The notes beneath the pieces are model-generated. The model did not search any database, was not told the DNA's origin, and saw only the letters and a program-made list of their open reading frames with translations. Shown piece by piece: positions 5,881-8,250 of a stretch of DNA of 8,250 bases. The stretch covers positions 1-8,250 of the forward strand of contig JBPBPY010000384.1 in NCBI GenBank assembly GCA_050954505.1, given 5' to 3'. The first letter of the stretch is position 1. Each line of letters begins with the position of its first letter. A program made the translations under genes and the position numbers. This stretch comes from JAQGMO01 sp050954505 (GTDB lineage Bacteria; Pseudomonadota; Gammaproteobacteria; Burkholderiales; Burkholderiaceae_D).

Positions 5881-6942
5881 TCAGGTAAAGCTGCGTTCGG
5901 CGAGCGCCGGCCGGTCCAGGCTGTCCTTGCCGGCAGCATTCTTTGCCCGCGCTTCGATGGCCGCCGCAGTGGCAAGTTTTTGCTCGGCAGTCGGCGCAAA
6001 GGTCATTGCCGTTTGCCGGTTGATGAACTGGCAGCGGTTCTTGCCGGCGCGCTTGGCTTCATACAGGGCCTGGTCGGCTAGGGCGATGAGTGAATCGGCA
6101 TCCTGGGCGTCGGTGGGATAGAACGCCACGCCGACGCTGCCGGTGATGCTGACGGGGCTTTCGCCAATGTGGAATGGCGCAGCCAGCAGATGCAGCGACT
6201 TGCTGGCTGGATGGACGACGTCGTCGGCATGGGTCAGGTCGGAGAGCACCATGATGAATTCATCACCACCGATGCGTGCGACCGTGTCCTCGCGCCGGGT
6301 CGCTTCGCGCAGGCGTTCGGCTACCTGCTTGAGCAACTCGTCGCCGCACTGATGGCCGCGCACATCATTGATGGCCTTGAAGCCGTCGAGGTCGATGTAC
6401 ATGACGGCCATCATGCGGTCATTGCGCAAGGCATGCTGCATGGATTTTTCAATGCGGTCGTTGAGCAGGCGCCGGTTCGGCAACCCGGTCAGGGAATCAT
6501 GCAGCGCCATTTCCTTTTGCAGCCGGCTTTGTTCGGCCACGGTCTTGTACAGAAGACGCACTTCCAGCAGGTTACGCACCCGCATCTTGAATTCGACCAG
6601 ATCGTACGGCTTGGCCAGGAAGTCGCGGGCGCCGGCGTCGAGTGCGGCAATCTTGTAGCGCTGGTCGCCGGTAATTGCCAGCACTGGCAGGTAGGCATCC
6701 TTTTCGATCTTGCTCAATCCAGCCATCACCTCCAGGCCACTCATTTGCGGCATGTGCATGTCCAACAGAATCAGGTCGTAGTCATTTTGCGCATGCAGAC
6801 CGCATACCTTGGTCGAGTCATTGGTGGAGGTCACGGCGGTGTAGCCGCCCAGGCGCAGGAAGTCGACCTGCAGCGCGCTGTTGTCGGCACAGTCGTCCAC
6901 CACCAGGATTTTCGCGTTTAGGATATCGCCAGCCGTCATCAT
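5881..6942 (-). CDS. Response regulator with REC and GGDEF domains (probable diguanylate cyclase)
   Basis: 353 residues, cytoplasmic. REC domain at about 10-128: acidic pair Asp16-Asp17, phospho-acceptor Asp61 in LILLDMHMP, Thr91 and Lys111 in FLAKPYD, all in place. A helical linker (about 129-145) leads to a GGDEF domain from HDSLTGLPNRR (148-158), through YIDLDGFKAIND (182-193), to an intact GGDEF at 225-229. The motif RRED (216-219) lies five residues before GGDEF, the correct place for the inhibitory I-site. It should therefore make c-di-GMP from two GTP upon phosphorylation and be subject to product inhibition (family knowledge). There is no EAL or HD-GYP domain. The Ala-rich tail after about residue 310 has no recognised domain. 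No partner histidine kinase is in the window. I chose the ATG at 6942 (the next codon, 6939, is also ATG): a weak GAAAG site precedes it and a promoter lies just upstream. The frame is open back to 6999. Confidence 0.92.
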   Translation of the reverse strand: MMTAGDILNAKILVVDDCADNSALQVDFLRLGGYTAVTSTNDSTKVCGLHAQNDYDLILLDMHMPQMSGLEVMAGLSKIEKDAYLPVLAITGDQRYKIAALDAGARDFLAKPYDLVEFKMRVRNLLEVRLLYKTVAEQSRLQKEMALHDSLTGLPNRRLLNDRIEKSMQHALRNDRMMAVMYIDLDGFKAINDVRGHQCGDELLKQVAERLREATRREDTVARIGGDEFIMVLSDLTHADDVVHPASKSLHLLAAPFHIGESPVSITGSVGVAFYPTDAQDADSLIALADQALYEAKRAGKNRCQFINRQTAMTFAPTAEQKLATAAAIEARAKNAAGKDSLDRPALAERSFT

Positions 6943-6984
6943 GATGGTTGACTTTCGCAGACATAAGATGCGTGAGCAAAATTC

Positions 6985-7012
6985 ATAATACAACGGCATC
7001 CTAACGAGTTAA
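6985..7012 (-). promoter_or_regulatory. Probable sigma70-type promoter of the REC-GGDEF gene
   Basis: On the minus strand TTAACT (7012-7007) and TATTAT (6990-6985) are separated by 16 bases, matching the -35 and -10 consensus at four and five of six positions. Transcription would begin near 6978, giving a short leader of about 36 bases before the ATG at 6942. Confidence 0.5.
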
Positions 7013-7342
7013 GGGACTTTGTACGCTACCATGCACAAAAGATCGACATTTCTAGACAGCATCTTTACACTAGTCAGACATTGCCTTCTGGAAAAAGTTC
7101 GCCAAACCATAGTATGAAGGAAAAATAAATTCCAAGAGGAACTATTTTTGCGGATGATTTCATCGCTCCCCTCCCATACAGAGGTCGACATTGTTAATTC
7201 ATCCAGCTCGCCACAGTTTATAACGTTATTTCCAGATTGCGCACTTGTTTCGTATTTCCCAGTAGTATTATTTCATAATTGAAAGAAAAATCCGACACCT
7301 GCAATCACTATGTTACCAAACTTGTCAAAGAAGCCAACTTCC

Positions 7343-7346
7343 GGAG
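7343..7346 (+). promoter_or_regulatory. Shine-Dalgarno site of the membrane-sensor gene
   Basis: GGAG lies five bases before the ATG at 7352 and selects that codon over the in-frame TTG at 7322-7324. Confidence 0.65.
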
Positions 7347-7351
7347 TATCA

Positions 7352-8250
7352 ATGTCGTCGCGATTGATCGATTTTTTAAAGGACGGCCGCAGTCCGCGCT
7401 GGTTATCCATCCATCAATTACTCGACAAGCTGCTGTTCGATGTCTCCACCTATGGCCTGGCAATTTTGCTGGGGATCTTTTCCATCATTGCCCTGTTTGA
7501 ATGGAAGGTGCAAAACTCGACCGTGCCGCAAACGCCGCTCGAGGTGCGTTATGTCGAAGCCGATCGCGACCTGACCCTGGGCGAAGCCCTTGATCAGATG
7601 CGTGGCAACGAGCCGGTCACACATATCGATACGCGCTTGTCGGAAGCGCCGTTCTGGTTTGCCTTCAAATCCGGGCATCCTGGCCAAAGCCAGCCCTCGG
7701 TCCTGGAATTCCCGTCCAGGCATGCAAGTGAATTGTCGTGCTGGTCTGCCAGCGGGGTGCTGCTTGGCAGCGCGACCCGCAGCGCTGTCACCGGCGCCAT
7801 GTCGGCCGCCAAGGCAGGCTTTGCCCTGCGCCTGGACGGCGCTCCCCGGCAGGATATCATTTGCCGGGCGCGCGCCATCGGGCCGGCACGGCTGTCGGTC
7901 ATCGACTGGCCAGGTAATGCCCTGCAACTGCCGGCGCAATCGTTCTTCCATGACTCGGGCTTGCTGGAAGGCGGGGTGATGACGCTGGCAGCCTTCATGC
8001 TCATTACCGCGCTGGTCAACCGCAAGGCTAAGTATGTGCTGTTTTCGGTCTGGCTGGTGCTTGGCTTGCGGGCTGCAGCACTGTCGGCCGGCTGGGATGC
8101 GCAATGGCTGGGCCATGCCATCGATCCGGCCTGGTTGCCTCGGCTGCGCCTGGTAACGCTAACATCGTATTGCATGGTAACGGTCACGTTTTTTCACACC
8201 GAATTCCACGAAGACCTCGCCAGCATTGGTTCAACGGCGGCGCTGCGCTG
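7352..8250 (+). CDS. Membrane sensor protein with 7TMR-DISM-like layout, N-terminal part (partial, runs off right edge)
   Basis: 299 residues are visible and the frame is still open at the window end. Layout: a cytoplasmic head rich in basic residues (1-30), a TM helix at about 32-50 (VSTYGLAILLGIFSIIALFE), an extracytoplasmic region of about 150 residues (52-203), then TM helices at about 205-222, 228-245 and 266-283. The stretch from 224 (RKAKYVLFSVWLVLGLRA) resembles 7TMR-DISM membrane domains. In Burkholderiales such N-termini often precede PAS, GGDEF and/or EAL domains, so a c-di-GMP output domain is likely beyond the edge (inference; none is visible). The only Cys residues in the periplasmic part, Cys130 and Cys171, could form a disulfide. 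The gene is divergent from the REC-GGDEF gene across an AT-rich control region. A histidine kinase output is the main alternative. Confidence 0.75.
   Translation, partial: MSSRLIDFLKDGRSPRWLSIHQLLDKLLFDVSTYGLAILLGIFSIIALFEWKVQNSTVPQTPLEVRYVEADRDLTLGEALDQMRGNEPVTHIDTRLSEAPFWFAFKSGHPGQSQPSVLEFPSRHASELSCWSASGVLLGSATRSAVTGAMSAAKAGFALRLDGAPRQDIICRARAIGPARLSVIDWPGNALQLPAQSFFHDSGLLEGGVMTLAAFMLITALVNRKAKYVLFSVWLVLGLRAAALSAGWDAQWLGHAIDPAWLPRLRLVTLTSYCMVTVTFFHTEFHEDLASIGSTAALR

Larger units (their letters stand above)
6943..7351. other. AT-rich divergent control region between two signalling genes
   Basis: These 409 bases are clearly richer in A and T than the genes around them, mainly from about 6950 to 7380. 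I see no convincing gene: a 60-codon minus-strand frame at 7009-7191 and a plus-strand frame from 7279 have no supporting features, and the latter runs into the coding region in another frame. For the plus-strand gene a weak promoter is possible: TTGTTT at 7245-7250 with TATTAT at 7266-7271, but the 15-base spacing is short. The minus-strand promoter is listed separately. Confidence 0.6.

Noticed and set aside
6169..6921. Plus-strand open frame of 250 codons
   Set aside because: It lies entirely antisense to the REC-GGDEF gene, whose catalytic motifs are intact. The His/Gln/Val-rich translation is a shadow of the codon bias.
7418..8187. Two long minus-strand open frames (232 and 197 codons)
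   Set aside because: They are antisense to the membrane-sensor frame, which has a Shine-Dalgarno and clear TM segments. Neither shows a recognisable domain.

Overview
The window looks like chromosomal DNA of a moderately GC-rich betaproteobacterium, most likely Burkholderiales and perhaps Oxalobacteraceae. The genus-level guess is inference: it rests on the cyoA/MFS arrangement, codon preference and the style of the c-di-GMP proteins. I see no transposase, integrase, tRNA, rRNA or CRISPR array. The region reads as ordinary core/accessory chromosome.

Layout: (1) 1-176, minus strand: the first 58 codons of cyoA, subunit II of the cytochrome bo-type quinol oxidase, running off the left edge. 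(2) 177-608: a divergent intergenic region with several small hairpins. (3) 609-1970, plus: a 453-residue MFS transporter, ended by a very clean 18-bp hairpin terminator that lies between convergent genes. (4) 2157-2540, minus: a small VOC (glyoxalase-fold) protein. (5) 2912-3331, plus: a very acidic, glycine-rich, probably disordered 139-residue protein of unknown function, with its own strong Shine-Dalgarno site and its own terminator. (6) 3561-4544, minus: a luciferase-like flavin-dependent oxidoreductase close to E. coli YhbW. (7) 4545-4865: a spacer holding a degenerate array of about ten 11-13 bp repeats. (8) 4866-5861 and 5881-6942, both minus: a YfeH-type member of the bile acid:sodium symporter superfamily, 19 nt downstream of a response regulator with REC and GGDEF domains (probable diguanylate cyclase). 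(9) 6943-7351: an AT-rich divergent control region. (10) 7352-8250, plus: the first 299 codons of a membrane sensor with one TM segment, a periplasmic domain and then further TM segments, resembling the 7TMR-DISM layout; it runs off the right edge.

Two themes stand out. The left edge is a respiratory oxidase operon facing a transporter. The right part is a signalling block in which a c-di-GMP synthase, a transporter downstream of it and a divergently transcribed membrane sensor probably share one control region. The genes between them (VOC protein, acidic protein, YhbW-like enzyme) appear to be single-gene units. I found no convincing multi-gene novel system. The least explained objects are the acidic protein at 2912-3331 and the repeat array at 4694-4812.
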